Positions 10,813 through 22,544 of a stretch of 64,000 nt of DNA are shown here, piece after piece. Position numbers and translations under genes: made by a program. The DNA lies in assembly GCF_019393635.1 (NCBI RefSeq), contig NC_057863.1, positions 37,798,857-37,862,856 of the forward strand, written 5' to 3'. Position 1 is the first letter of the stretch, and each line of letters begins with the position of its first letter. Origin of the DNA: Dromiciops gliroides. Taxonomy: Eukaryota > Chordata > Mammalia > Microbiotheria > Microbiotheriidae. Below the pieces are notes generated by a model. The model saw only the letters and a list, made by a program, of their open reading frames with translations, made no database searches and was not told the DNA's origin.

Positions 10813-11243
10813 TAAAGTAGCTACACTTTAACTCAACTCCTTATCTGATAAGACTTTTCTGTTCTTTAGAGAAATTAAGAAAGGAAATGTTAAGGCATAA
10901 TGATAGATTGTTTGTGTAAAGTATAAAGTAAACCATATGCAACTGAATTAGGAACACCTGATTGGTAATTAATTGGTTTTGTTTCAAGTTTTAAAAATGC
11001 GTAATGTTGCTTTAAGGTATTATGTTTCTAAATTTCCTTATATATTTTATTATATTATATTAACTATGGTGGAAAAGCAACTTTTATCAGGGTAGACAAA
11101 GTGGAAAATTGTTATTGCAATATTGAATTAATTGGTTATTAAATCAATACTAAAGCATCTAAATCACTGCTGTGAGAAAGATCTTGCTGTTTTGATCTGA
11201 ACTTATTGGTATTAAGCAATAGTTAAATTAGCACCTGAATTTG

Positions 11244-11245
<2 letters not shown>

Positions 11246-11297
<52 letters not shown>
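11246..11297. repeat. (AT)n microsatellite
   Basis: About 25 uninterrupted AT units within the retroviral interior. Confidence 0.98.
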
Positions 11298-11298
<1 letters not shown>

Positions 11299-12447
11299 AT
11301 ATATTAGTGAACAATGGTAATTTATTACCTGTCTTATATCACCTTAATGAGAAATATAAGTTTACCTATGGTTGTTATTTAATTTGGAATTAAAACATGT
11401 GTAAGAACACATGCAGACTAGTTGAGTCATCTCAAGGATTTTCTCATTGTTTGAAAGAATTCTGAGGGAAGTATCCTCTGTTTGTGCCTATATGGTTGAT
11501 GGCTGAACCTATTTTACTATGTGCTATTATGTGAGACATTTTCTAGTATGTTCTCTGTATGCAATTTGGAATTGCTTACACTTATTTCAACTATTTTTGT
11601 TATTGAACATCTCAAGGCAGATTCATTTGTATAATGTTAACTTAGGGATGAAAACATCAATTTAACATGGGTACAAGAATAGTTAATTCTTGCTACCTAG
11701 GATATATGATCCTTGAGAAGTGAATTCACTTGAAGTACTGATTGTTGGAGTTTGTTATTTAAGACATTATGGGACTATTTATGACATTAATTGATATTAT
11801 TCTGAGTGACTCCCAGATATGTTCATCATAGGAATACTACATTACTCCTAAGCCAGTAACCAGCTGTGGTGCCAGCAACCATGAGAGGTTTTACACAGCA
11901 TGAATAGCAGGTGGTAGATTGTTGTAGGAAAGGCTGGGAGAATGACTTTTGGCAAGGGCTGAAGTAGGATTCTCCTGACTTAATTTCCCCAATATGAAAC
12001 CTGTAATGTAAACTATCCCACCTCATTGATTTTAAACCTGGCACACTACATTTGGCTGTCTATATAACTCCTGCATGGAGTGGAAATGAACTTTGGGGAG
12101 AATTCCCTGTGAATTTTATCCCTTTATTTTATGGCAAATTCCTATAATAATGCTGGTACAGAAACCCAAATTGGTTTCTTTGTACTATGTGCCATTTCTG
12201 AATTGATATTAATTCCATGTCTAATTACTCATTTTATCAACTTAATTATTATCATGGTAGAGGGGATGCAGGCAGCAACTCTACCAAAACAAGCTGGAGA
12301 AAGGTATCAAATGATGATCTTTCAATGAGGGATTAAACAAAGTCATGATAAGGAGATGGAAGAAATGGTGGATAAGATTTATTTGGAATGGGAGGAGAAC
12401 AATGGGGTGAGGAGAGACACAAATGAAGAAATAAAAAGAGGAGGGAT

Positions 12448-13133
12448 TGAGAGAATTAAATGTGCCCTCCTTGGTAGGTAGGATACATTATTCAAGTACT
12501 GGGGGCTTCTTCTCTCCCAACACCCCCCCTCCACTATTTCCCTTCCTTTTCCTGCTGAAATAGCAGTTACAATTGAGGGAAGCCAGCGGTATATGCTCCC
12601 CTTAGATAGGGCAGGCCACATTGTTTGCGTCCTAGGGTCCCCTTCCCCTCCCCTTTCCCCCTTCTACTAAACTGGCAGTTACAGTTGCCTAGGGAAGATA
12701 ACAAGAAGGCCATAAAATCCCCATCCAATTAGAAGTTGTCCCACAAGGACGATTTCTCCTCAGAATCAGGGATTTTAGGATTCTAACCCTTCGTGTCCCC
12801 CAGTTAACCCCAAATTTCACTGAGCCTGCTTAATAAGTCTCATGCATAGTATCTAACACACTCCTGGGTGGAGTGCTCAGGGTGGGGATACATGTTTAGG
12901 AGTTAATATGAAGTAGGAGTATGGTGAAGAATGTGCATCTAGAGCAGCCACCCAATGGCAAAATGGAGGAGAGAATCTTTGCATTAAGGACAGAATATAA
13001 GGATCCACTGTGACAAGCATGCTTTGCACAGCTTCCTTGGAAGTGTGTGCCCTTTCTTGCAAGATCATAATACAATGGCCTTCCTGCTTTGCACAAGACT
13101 GGGAGTCCTGCCTCAGCTTACCCATTTCTAGCA
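12448..13133 (+). repeat. 3' LTR of the endogenous retrovirus
   Basis: Begins TGAGAGAATTAAATGT directly after a purine-rich tract (about 12433-12446, AAAAAGAGGAGGGA) and ends TTTCTAGCA. It matches the 5' LTR over its length, with a few length differences. Confidence 0.85.
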
Positions 13134-13254
13134 GGTAGAAAGTGGTTCATGAGTATGAGACATTGCAGACAATGTCAGATTTTTATAATGAATTGATTTT
13201 TTTTTTCTGAAATGGTTTTTCCTCTATTTTCTTCCTTTATTGACACAACCAGTC

Positions 13255-13500
13255 AGTACAGGGAATAGAGTGCTAGGTTTGTTGTCAGGAAACCCTGAGA
13301 TCAAATCCACTGTCAAACATTTACTAGTTGTGTGAACCTGGACAAGTCACTTCACCACTGTCTGCCTCAGTTTCCTTATCATTAAAATGGGGATAACTAC
13401 AGGGTTGTGAGGATCAAATGGGATATTGGTAAAGCGATCAGCACAGTGCCTGACACACTGTAGGTATTTAATAAATGCTTGTTTCCTTCTTTCCCACCTT
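13255..13500 (+). repeat. Near full-length MIR/THER1-type SINE, plus strand
   Basis: The head (GAGTGCTAGGTTTG, GAGATCAAATCC), the core (CATTAAAATGGGGATAACTA) and the 3' tail (CTGTAGGTATTTAATAAATG) are in family order. Confidence 0.8.
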
Positions 13501-14145
13501 TTTTCAAATCTAGAGTTACAAATGAAGGGCATATTCCCCTCCTCCACCCCTCTCTACTCCAGCGTAACAAAAAGCTGTGATGTCACACTTCTCTGAACAT
13601 GCCCAGTTTTTATAGGAGCCATCCTGGAGGGGCCTTTGATCACACAACCATGCAGGTGGGAGCGTCTCCTTTGGCTGCCTTTGTTATTCTCTGAAAGGAG
13701 TTCCTGGCCTGAAGGCAGCCAATGAAAGGAGGCCCCCCTCCCATGTGACAGGGGCCAGTGGTCAGAGACATCAGAGACCATCTCTGTGTTACTTTATTGC
13801 TGGGGAAGGGTCCCCCACAGAGGCCTCTTTCAGGCTCCCCATGCTGTTTTGGGCTGTGACCCCGGTTCCCCAGGCCTGGGATTCATGTGGCCTCTGGTGG
13901 CTGGAGGGACAGTTTTTCCCTTGTTTTTTGCATATGACAGAATGTTACATTAGGGATGTCCTTGTATGGGGTCAGTAACATCCACAGGACATGAAAATAC
14001 GAGATACTAAAGCACCTATGGCTGAAGAGATAGCAACATTGTTGTACCTGATGCCATGTAATTCTGTTACTTTGTGATGCTTCTGACCAATTCAAAACTT
14101 AAAAAGGGAATTAAAATCAACCCCCCAAATTCATACCCACATGTA
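13501..14145. other. Unassigned, moderately GC-rich segment with promoter-like motifs
   Basis: It has TGATGTCACACTT near 13578, a TTTTTATAGG motif near 13607 (TATA-like on the minus strand) and GCCAATGAAAGG near 13717. This could be an old LTR or an unrelated regulatory piece. The overlapping short frames show no family signature. Confidence 0.3.
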
Positions 14146-14149
14146 GGTA

Positions 14150-14395
14150 TATTCATAGTGCAGTCAGCAAGACTCTTGAGTTCAAATCCAACCTTAGACA
14201 CTGACTAGATTGGACCCTGGGCAAGTCACTTAACCCCAATTGCCTTAAACATCCAGGGCCATCTCCAGGGGTCCTGATACATATCTTCCCACTGGACCCA
14301 GTTGACTCTGGAGGAGAGAGGGAGGTTGAGTGCACAGCCCTCCCTCACTTAAGTCCAATTTGCTGCAAGTCATGATGTGTATACACACACTTTCA
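14150..14395 (+). repeat. Long marsupial SINE (MAR-type), plus strand, 3' incomplete
   Basis: A tRNA-like part (TTAGACACTGACTAGATTGG, CCTGGGCAAGTCACTTAACC) continues into CATCCAGGGCCATCTCCAGG, ACTGGACCCAGTTGACTCTG and CAGCCCTCCCTCACTTAAGT. It stops before the final ATGACATCA part that is seen at 16935 in reverse and 20660 in sense. Confidence 0.75.
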
Positions 14396-14454
14396 GATTT
14401 ACAAATCACTTGCTTCTTAATAACACTACAGGATAGGTAATGAATCACATGTTG

Positions 14455-14605
14455 CTTACCCTAGCATCTCCATTCCACAGATGAGAAAACTGCTACTTAG
14501 AATAGTGACTTGACTTGCCACAATTAAATGAGAATATCACAACTGGGACTCAAACCCAGACTTCCTTATTCCGTCTCTAAGCACTGCACTCCACTGCCCA
14601 TGAAA
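14455..14605 (-). repeat. MIR-like SINE, minus strand
   Basis: TTCCACAGATGAGAAAACTG, TGACTTGACTTGCCACAATT and GGGACTCAAACCCAGACTTC follow the reverse MIR order. The next part, 14606-15097, is unassigned. Confidence 0.7.
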
Positions 14606-15097
14606 GTGTTGAGACAAATTAGCTGAATCTCTCAGTATTGCGTTTCATGGCCAGATCTATTAGAAACAGTTACGTTTTATTGGGAAATACCCAAATAGCT
14701 ATTTGGGGGAGCGATTCCTCTGGGCCTAAGCATCCCAATTTGACACAAAAAGTCTAGGTCTTAGATACTCACACGAAAACTTTTCATGGAAAGTTTTAGA
14801 AAACACTTTATAATATATGGTTTGACATGAAAGATATAACTTAGGTGTGAGAAATGGTGATGGTTTGATATAGGGCAGAATCTTCTCAGAATAGTTTGAT
14901 ACTTGAGGGGATCTTCTCAAGGGAAGCATGCCCATATAGGGAACAGCAGGGCAATATCATCTAGTGAATTACATCAACTCAAGAAAGAGAAAAGTAAGTT
15001 TTTCAGGGCTAGAGATAGAAACCAGTTTGAGCTCACTCTCATCAGTGTCCTAGACAAAGTAGGTAAAAGGTTAACCCTAGTTTCTACTGTGCTTGCT

Positions 15098-15422
15098 TGA
15101 TAGACTTATTAATATTAATTTCTCCTCCCCTGTCTAAAATCTCCACCCCATTTTTGATCATGGGTTGCATGAAGGTATATGGGAGGGATAACATATCAAG
15201 GAGGATTTAGCTAGAAACTGTGAACCTGTGCCTAGCAACCTATGGTGGCTCAGGGAAGGACTGATTGTGACAGAGTGCAGGATAAATACCTGATGCTTGC
15301 TTTCAGCATTGTCACTCACTGATTGGCTTTACATAAAAATGCAATAAAGGCTTTTGTCATACCAAAGCTGCCTCTGAAAGAACTTATTTTGAGGAGGTGG
15401 TCTGCACCTGTTTCTCACGTTA
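15098..15422 (+). mobile_element. Probable solo LTR fossil
   Basis: A TATA-like GATAAATACC near 15281, an AATAAA near 15343 and an ending TTTTGAGGAGGTGGTCTGCA resemble an LTR. The ending parallels that at 36490-36520. No interior sequence is attached and the start is uncertain. From 15423 to 15724 nothing is recognised. Confidence 0.4.
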
Positions 15423-15724
15423 GGAAAAGCATTTACGAAAGATACATTTTTTGATGTTAAATCATAACAGTTTGATGTAGCTTCAAAGATATAGCTCTTA
15501 TAAATTATAAAGGTCTGAAGAATACTAGTTGTATGACAACCAACTAAATTCTATCTTGTCATATACAAACATGTTAGTGTTCTCTCATAACTTTTGGAGT
15601 GTACACATGCTGGCCACTTGGTTGTGATCAACAATCAACAGTGTTTTGAATGGACAGGGTCTAGTAAACTTTAGTGAAGCCTTATCTATTTCTTGATCTC
15701 AGCTTTGTATAATACAAGTCCTAA

Positions 15725-15920
15725 TATTTTTCTTCCACAATAATTTAGAGTCCAAAGCACTTTATCGTTTAATATTTTACTCTCAACAGTCACGTGAAGT
15801 AGGTAGCACACATGTTATTGCCCCTAAGTTGCAGATGACTTAAGAGACTCGGCACACAGCTACTAAGTCGAGAAGCCATTGTCTCATCCTACTTCTAAAC
15901 AGTTTTTGGACTCCATGGTC
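15725..15920 (-). repeat. MIR-like SINE, minus strand
   Basis: CCAAAGCACTTTATCGTTTA, GTGAAGTAGGTAGCACACAT and CACAGCTACTAAGTC are in reverse MIR order. It is old and flanked by no clear duplications. Confidence 0.65.
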
Positions 15921-16544
15921 AGATTGATAATTGAAGCTAGGGTTCCTAACCCCAGATCCAATATGCCCGTCTGGTCCTTCCATGATACTGTGCTATCTTA
16001 TTTGACAGATCTCTGCCACTAAGTGAGGATTTCCAGTTATAAAAAACCAAAATTGTCAAAATTCTGTCAGTTTTCTCAGAGCAATTACTGTAATATTCAA
16101 TATAGAATTCTTAGTTCTCAGAACACTATAGTTGATAATAACAATTATCAGCAATTTTCTGCCAGACTATAACCATGAGTGATATTTCATGTCACTGCTG
16201 GAAACTCACTTGTTGCCTCCACTAACCCTGCCAGAAGTTTAACAATCAGAGCCACAAAAAGCAAATGGGAAAATGTAAGTGATGTTGGGTGGCATTTGGG
16301 AAATAAAGTAATTAATGTCAAATCCTTGCCTTCTAGAAAAGATGAAATGTTTTCCACTGTCATGTTTAAAATTGGTGGTAATGATCGCCATAATTAAATT
16401 AAATTCATATCAAAAGAAAAATTGCAACCAGAATTCACTCTGTTCTGAAAAATTACTGTAGATGCTTAGAATAATGTAAGTTTGGATGAAATGCATGTAA
16501 AAACACACATGGAAGGGCAATATAACAGATCTGCCAAACGTCCT
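15921..16544. other. Unassigned AT-rich sequence
   Basis: No gene or repeat is recognised. Frames near 16179-16397 have no family signature. Confidence 0.5.
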
Positions 16545-16650
16545 CATGACGCCCTTTCCTGGCATTTAAGTTCTTCCCTGATTTGGCCCTAACATACATC
16601 CCGAGTTTCTGTTTCTTCTGATGCCTCTATATGGACCTTATGGTTAACAC
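16545..16650 (+). repeat. L2 LINE fragment, plus strand
   Basis: CCTGGCATTTAAGTTCTTCC and CTGATTTGGCCCTAACATAC match the well-known L2 3' ORF region. The following 16651-16934 is unassigned. Confidence 0.6.
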
Positions 16651-16934
16651 AGAGAAATGGATTCTAAGGAAGGAGTCCTTCCACCATCCTGACCCAGAGA
16701 GGATGGAGTATTTACAGAAGGCCAGGCAGGCCAATGCTGAAGGATGACACTGATCCAAACATCAGACCAGCTCTGGCATGGTGGCACAGCTGTGTGGGGG
16801 AAGTAGGAGAAGAGGCCAGGTTAGAAACAGTGAAATGCCAAGTGAGGCACTTGGGAACGTTGCCCTGGATCAGTTGTGATGGTCTGGAGCACCTCGTTAT
16901 TTCTGCTTTTGTGTCCTTATCCTGTGTGCCTTTG

Positions 16935-17060
16935 GAAGCTGTTATTATTGTTGTTGTCATTTGTCCTTCATCCTCAAAGAGGACCATGACATCAGGGTAA
17001 TGTCATGACTTGCATGGAATTGGATATAAGTGATAGAGGGCTGTGAAAGGTCACCAACCT

Positions 17061-17062
<2 letters not shown>
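16935..17062 (-). repeat. 3' part of the long marsupial SINE, minus strand
   Basis: GTTATTATTGTTGTTGTCAT, TTTGTCCTTCATCCTCAAAG, CATGACATCAGGGTAATGTC and GAGGGCTGTGAAAGGTCACC are the reverse complement of the tail of the SINE at 14150. Confidence 0.75.

Positions 17063-17063
<1 letters not shown>

Positions 17064-17108
<45 letters not shown>
17064..17108. repeat. (GT)n microsatellite
   Basis: About 22 GT units next to the SINE tail. Confidence 0.97.
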
Positions 17109-17111
<3 letters not shown>

Positions 17112-17267
17112 ACGTGTACATACACTTGCATGTCATATTCAGGAAGTCCCAACCTCCTTAAAGACATTTTTAACCTATATATTATAATATGTTTTCTGTA
17201 CTACCTATCAACAACTTAGCATTGTTGGAAGAAAAATGCTTGATATCCATAAAGAATTATTTATTTT

Positions 17268-17372
17268 TCCATCAGAATGTGAGCTCCTTGAAGATAGGGC
17301 CTGTGACTTTCTTTCCATCCCCAGTGCTTAGAACAGTTCCTGGAACATATTAAGTACCTAATAAATACTTAA
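17268..17372 (+). repeat. L2 LINE 3' end, plus strand
   Basis: CAGAATGTGAGCTCCTTGAA, GTGCTTAGAACAGTTCCTGG and ACCTAATAAATACTT are the characteristic L2 3' terminus. Confidence 0.85.
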
Positions 17373-17725
17373 GGGCAGCTAGGTGGTACAGAGGATAGAG
17401 TTCCAGGCTCAAAGTCAGGAAGACTCCTCTTAGTGAGTTCATATCTGGCTTCAGACACGTACTGGCTGTGTGACCCTGGGCAAGTCAATCAACCCTGTTT
17501 GCTTTAGCTCCTCATTTATAAAATGAGCTGGAGAAGAAAACAGCACACCACTTCAGTATCTTCATCTTTTTCTTTTTTTTTTTTTTTGGCAGAGCAATGA
17601 GGTTTAAGTGACTTGCCCAGGATCACAAAGCTAGTAAGTGTCAAGTGTTTAAAGTATCTTTATCAAGAAAACCCCAAATGGGGTCATGAAGAGTCAGACA
17701 TGACTGAAACATCTGAACAAAATAA
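17373..17725 (+). repeat. Long SINE (AAGAAAACCCC-tail type) with another SINE fragment inside
   Basis: Head GGGCAGCTAGGTGGTACAGA, then CTGTGTGACCCTGGGCAAGT, AAAATGAGCTGGAGAAGAAA and a tail AAGAAAACCCCAAATGGGGT. At about 17566-17655 the tail is interrupted by a minus-strand SINE 3' half (poly-T, TTAAGTGACTTGCCCAGGAT). The host SINE resumes at AGTATCTTTATCAAG. Confidence 0.85.
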
Positions 17726-18375
17726 AATGCTTGCTGGCTTGACATGATTTGACTTTTTCCCAGCATGGAGCATAGTGGCATGTACACAGTAAAGGCTCAA
17801 AAATTATTTCTTCGATTATTTAATAACATACATGAAAGCATTTTGAAAAGCAGATAGTTGTACAGAAATACAAAGATATTGATTAATTATGGTGATTCGG
17901 GGCATAGACAAGGCAACACTGGAAAATTCTACTCTCTCTGTGTTTACAACTCTTGGAGGCTTTAATTCCCTATAACACCTATGACTTGAATTATCACATA
18001 TAAATAGCTGAATCCCGTAGAAGTATTTCCTGACATTTAAACCAGATTTATTTGTTCTTTTTAAAGAAATACTAATGGAGAGTCCCCACGGCTGCACCAT
18101 CTTGTGGCTTGTCTGTCTTGCTTATTGCTAATCCTGTCTCTAATGATGATGCATCCCAGTAAAGTTCTGTGATTTTTATAAAGATCAGTTTCACTCTAAA
18201 AATATACATATGTTTCACTGGAGCAAAAACTGGGCTTTAGAATAAATAAAATGTTATTTATGAACATAAGCAATGTTAGCAACATAAGCAAACACTATCT
18301 TTAAGGAAGAGGGCTTGTAAATGCATTAGTATCAGAAAATTAGTAATGAAGGTCAGCACTCTTTCTGTAAATCCA
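17726..18375. other. Unassigned, with a small L2-like end at the start
   Basis: CCCAGCATGGAGCATAGTGG near 17760 resembles an L2 3' end. The rest is not recognised. Confidence 0.4.
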
Positions 18376-18379
18376 GTTA

Positions 18380-18470
18380 ACATGTATCAAAACTGGGACT
18401 GGAATCTCCGTCTTCCTTGCTCCAAAACCAGCACTCTATCTATTATGCCACACTGCCTCTCAAACAAAGC
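18380..18470 (-). repeat. MIR-like SINE fragment, minus strand
   Basis: AACTGGGACTGGAATCTCCG and CCAGCACTCTATCTATTATG are the reverse of the SINE head. The following 18471-18954 is unassigned. Confidence 0.55.
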
Positions 18471-18954
18471 CTTCAAAATTATAAATTGTAAAAAAAATGA
18501 AAATTCCAAGAAAACACTAATGGTTATGCTGTAGTAAAAGCTATGAAATGAAAATGCTGAATAGAAACCGACAGTTGGATAATATCAGCATGATCACTTA
18601 TCATATTTAACCTTACTACTTCTGTTCTAGGGTGGCAAACTCGTAAAAATGTTGGTAACTCAGCCAAGATTATTCTCATGTCAATATAAAGTTTTATTGT
18701 TGCTTTATTAACTTTGGGGGTTTGGGGATTACTGACCACTTTCTCTATTTTTTTTTCTCTCTCAGTAATATCTGTGTAGTTTGTAAGCATAGCTATGGGG
18801 AGGCAGTGATAGATATGGAGTTAGAGAGAAGAATTCTAGTTTTTGCTCTGCTACACAGTATCTGAATGATCTTTCCCGGGCACACACACATGCCTCAAAC
18901 CCTCCTCTCTATCCCTCCCATACATACACTGCTGCTGCCTTTCTTTTGAAATGA

Positions 18955-19110
18955 CCTTCCATTCTCTCTCTTTTCTCTCTCTCTCTCTCTGGATATGTAC
19001 ACATAAATACACACATGTACATACATACATATGTACATTATATACAAACCTACATATATATCTATATAGATACACATGTGTGTATACATACATGTGTGTG
19101 TACATAGTCA
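18955..19110. repeat. Low-complexity (CT)n and (TACA)n sequence
   Basis: A CT tract at about 18963-18990 is followed by irregular TACA/TATG repeats to about 19110. Frames reading through it are artefacts. Confidence 0.85.
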
Positions 19111-19114
19111 TTTT

Positions 19115-19255
19115 GCTTGTCATCTCCTCATTAGAATGTGAATTCATTGAAGGGGAGGGTTGTGGTTTTTGCCTCTCTTTGTATACACGGTGCTTAGAAC
19201 AGTCTGTATGACACATAGTAATCATTTAATAAATGCTTATTGACTGTCTGACTGA
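19115..19255 (+). repeat. L2 LINE 3' end, plus strand
   Basis: TTAGAATGTGAATTCATTGA, CGGTGCTTAGAACAGTCTGT and ATTTAATAAATGCTTATTGA match the L2 terminus. The following 19256-19520 is unassigned. Confidence 0.8.
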
Positions 19256-19524
19256 CCTTGCCTTGGTCAAGTCACTTAAATTGAGTCTGGACCATGATTC
19301 TCTCATGTTTAATAAAAGGGAATCGGAATAAATGACCTCTATTATCTTATTTAAAGGTCACTTCTATCACTATGCCCTTTGATCCTGTGAGAAAGCATTA
19401 TAAGACTAAAGTTTGACTTATTCTAACATGTCTCATAGTGTCTGCTAAGACATGTAGCTGCTTGGTTCATGTAGTATGGACAGAGATCAATAATGGGAGT
19501 ACACTTCAAATGCATCCATATAAA

Positions 19525-20130
19525 TAAATACAAGGTAGTTTGAGAAGGGAGAAAGCATTAACAACTGGAGAACTCAGGGAAGAATTTACAGAACAGGTCA
19601 TCCCTGGGCTGAGCCTAGAAGAATAGGTTTCTGGAAGGAATTCATTTTAGACATGGAGAATGCCAGATTTACAGGACAAATATAACTTGAATATAGAATG
19701 TATGAAGGAGAAAAATAAGAGTTTCATCTGGGAAGGTGAGTTAGAGGTATATTGTGAAGGTCCCTAAATGGAGGGAACCCCTGAAGATTTTTGAGAGTGA
19801 CATGGACACAATTTTCCATTATATTTCATTTGGCAGTCATGTAGAGGATAATTTAGAAAGAGGAGTGATTAGAAGCACACAGCTATTGGGAGGTTATCCC
19901 AATAATCTAGATGAGATGTGATGACCTAGGGCTGTAGAAGCATGGGTGAATAGAAGATAGGAATGAGTGAGATGTAAGGTAGAATTTTTTGAGTTTGACC
20001 CTTGATAAATAGGATTGGGAGAGAGGGGTACAAGAAGTAAGAGTCATGACTGACTCGATGGTGGTGCTATTGGTGGAAAAAGGGAAGTTTGGAAGAAATG
20101 TTTGGACAGGTGAGGTCAAGTAACTCACTG
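19525..20130 (+). repeat. Long dispersed repeat, middle part
   Basis: The style of the sequence matches the middle of the long dispersed repeat seen at 23110 and 58190: AGGTCATCCCTGGGCTGAGC, GACATGGAGAATGCC, TTTGAGAGTGACATGGACAC and CAGTCATGTAGAGG. It is non-coding and its class is unassigned. Confidence 0.5.
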
Positions 20131-20655
20131 TGAGGAAAAAACCAACAAAAACCTATGTACTTTGTTCATCTTAATTTAACATTTGGTTTATAAGATCAAG
20201 AGTTCTTTAAAAGACATATTCCTCCTCTTGAATAAAGTGTCATTTTTATTTAAACAAAGAGTAAGTTATGTGCACACCGCCCACTCTGGTCTTAGTTAAA
20301 CTGCTAAGTTATTATTCTGATGGCCAATGGCCTTTTGGGGAATTATCTTCTCTAACTGTTGTGTATACAAGGAAAGTGTAATTGACATTTTTTGTGATAG
20401 TCTGGATAAGATGACGAACCCTTCCAGATTCTGTCAACCAGGCTGGGGGACAAATTAGTGAAAGCAAATGAAGGATGTCTGTGTTAAGCCACACAGTTAG
20501 TTAGCTGGTGGGAAACTAAAAATTCTCCAAAATTTAACTGCAGGAGGAACAAACAATAATACAAAGGAGGGTGAGGGTAGTAGGGGAGAGTTCATCACAT
20601 TCTCTTGAAAACATGAGTTGTATGATTCTTTGATTCAGTCTTGATTAAAGCAAGT
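20131..20655. other. Unassigned AT-rich sequence
   Basis: No recognisable gene or repeat. Confidence 0.5.
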
Positions 20656-20659
20656 GTTG

Positions 20660-20790
20660 GTTCATGCCCCACTCACTTAAATAGAATTCATGAGCAAATC
20701 AAGACATCACCCTTATGGTGTCTTTGGCTTCTTCTAGAAACAAAGTTGCATGACCACAATGACAACAACAACAACAAAAACAAAAAAGGT
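20660..20790 (+). repeat. 3' part of the long marsupial SINE, plus strand
   Basis: CCCACTCACTTAAATAGAAT, CAAGACATCACCCTTATGGT and GACAACAACAACAAC correspond to the tail of the family at 14150. It is diverged. From 20791 to 21368 there is AT-rich, unassigned sequence with a TA-rich patch near 20920-20970. Confidence 0.6.
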
Positions 20791-21368
20791 GTTGTTTTTG
20801 ACATGGTGGCAGTGATTCATATTGTCAACACAGTGCTGTGGAAGAAATACTCAACTGGCAAACCCAAACTTTCACTTAATAAACTCAGAGCAAATGCTAC
20901 ACCCTGATTATCCCTTAAAATATGTATATATGTGCATATGTATATATACACATATAAATATATATCTATTTAATACTCAAAATATTTTCTGCAGTATTCC
21001 TTTTCTAATGTTTATTTCTTTGATCTACTTCTAGGATTCCACTTCACCATGCAGTCAAGAAAATCTCCATCTGCTTTCTGTGGCCTTGCTGATTCATTCA
21101 CTGTTATTGGTAGTCCAAGGATGATCACTGTAAAAATTCAGATTGACTGAAGTGAGCCTCGCTTTTTTCAACAATTGTGTTTTGAATAATTTGGGTATTC
21201 TCAAGTAGAAAAATTATAATTTAATGATGTTACTTTTCCAAAAGTTTAGTGGTACTATAATGTATAGTTATCACCAAAATTCCAATAAAACATACCACCT
21301 GACCAACAAAAATAATAAACCAACATTTAATTGTAGCTAATCTGAATATCTTAAAAAACATTAATTTT

Positions 21369-21515
21369 GGGGCAGCTAGATGGCACAGTGGATAGAACAC
21401 TGGCCCTGGAGTCAGGAGTACCTGAGTTCAAATCTGGCCTCAGACATTTAACACTTACTAGCTGTGTGACCCTGGGCAAGTCACTTAACCCCAATTGGCT
21501 CACTTAAAAAAAAAA
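21369..21515 (+). repeat. WSINE1-like SINE, plus strand
   Basis: GGGGCAGCTAGATGGCACAG through AATTGGCTCACT with an A-tail. ATTAATTT flanks both ends. Confidence 0.92.
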
Positions 21516-22540
21516 GATTAATTTCTACTTTTCAAGTTTAGATATTAAATTCTGTTTTAGATTGAGATGGCACTGATTATCCTATTACAGGGAATTTCAA
21601 TGTCATTTCTAAGAAAAAAAAAAAAGACTGACTATCTGGAGGTTGATGGGCATTTACTATTACTAATAGAAATAATAAAAATCCAGACAAGATAGGCAGA
21701 GATAATTCAACATTGCCCCATATTGACCTACTAACACCCATCAACCTCACACCAGATGGAATATTCTCAGTGATGAGAAGGAAGTCGTCAGTTTTCCATG
21801 GCTCATTCACTTGCCATATGGTAATGTCTTCAGGCTCCAACTACTTACTTACTGAGTGGACGGCATTTGTTCTTTCCTATTCCCACTTGTGTGAGAGACT
21901 CAATTCCTCCTTCCTGAACCAATTGGTATCAACTAAACTATGTTAATAAATCCTCTCGGATTTGAGGCCTAAAAATGATAGACTGTCACACAAACCATTT
22001 TCTTGTGGCCAAAAATCAACAACAACAAAAGCCCTACTGAGAAAACAAAGTTTTCATTATAAGAGTCAGTTCTTGGCATGCAAGACAATATCCTTTCATC
22101 TTCAAATTCCTTTTCGTGGAACAGGCTCATCTCAATTGAGCTCAACACATTTGGAATGTGGAATGAAGGATTTAGGTTTCTTCAAAAATGATGGATAATC
22201 CTTTTAGAAAAGTGACAATGATAGACAGACATCTTCTTTGTGAAGAAGTGATATGAAGGAGGCCCATTTTGATAAACACTATGATAAATAAGTCTCCACG
22301 AAGGTGGTAAGCTGACAGGTTCATATTAAAATGTCCTTGCTCCAGTGCCTTCCCTCTCCTCTCAAATATTTTATGTACTCAGCCGAGAAATTATTTAGGT
22401 AAAAATTTATTTGGAAAAATTGTGATCTCTGAACCCACTTGAATATTTGCATAGTGTAACCACCTTTCAAAAATATTAATGATTCATTTTAAACGTTGGT
22501 CCCATTACATGCAAAGATGTTACCTGGGAGGGAATAGAAG
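21516..22540. other. Unassigned sequence
   Basis: No gene or known repeat is seen. Frames at 21713-21946 and 21962-22198 lack any family signature. Confidence 0.5.
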
Positions 22541-22544
22541 TAAA

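Larger units (their letters stand above)
7333..13133 (+). mobile_element. Endogenous retrovirus fossil with both LTRs and a tRNA-Pro-type primer site
   Basis: Two similar LTRs of about 685 bp flank a 4.4 kb interior. The 5' LTR is followed by a primer binding site matching the tRNA-Pro type, and the 3' LTR is preceded by a purine-rich tract. Flanks GGTGG (7328-7332) and GGTAG (13134-13138) look like a target duplication that has since diverged. The primer type suggests a gammaretrovirus-like (class I) element. The interior is badly decayed and gag and pol are not recognisable by eye. A hydrophobic segment near 12130-12330 could be the end of an envelope transmembrane part. By eye the last 235 bp of the LTRs differ at about 4% of sites, suggesting an age of very roughly ten million years. 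Five SINEs and an AT microsatellite lie inside. The element is clearly broken. Confidence 0.85.

Noticed and set aside
16712-17000. Opposed frames of about 90 codons on both strands
   Set aside because: They run into the reversed SINE tail at 16935 and have no domain.
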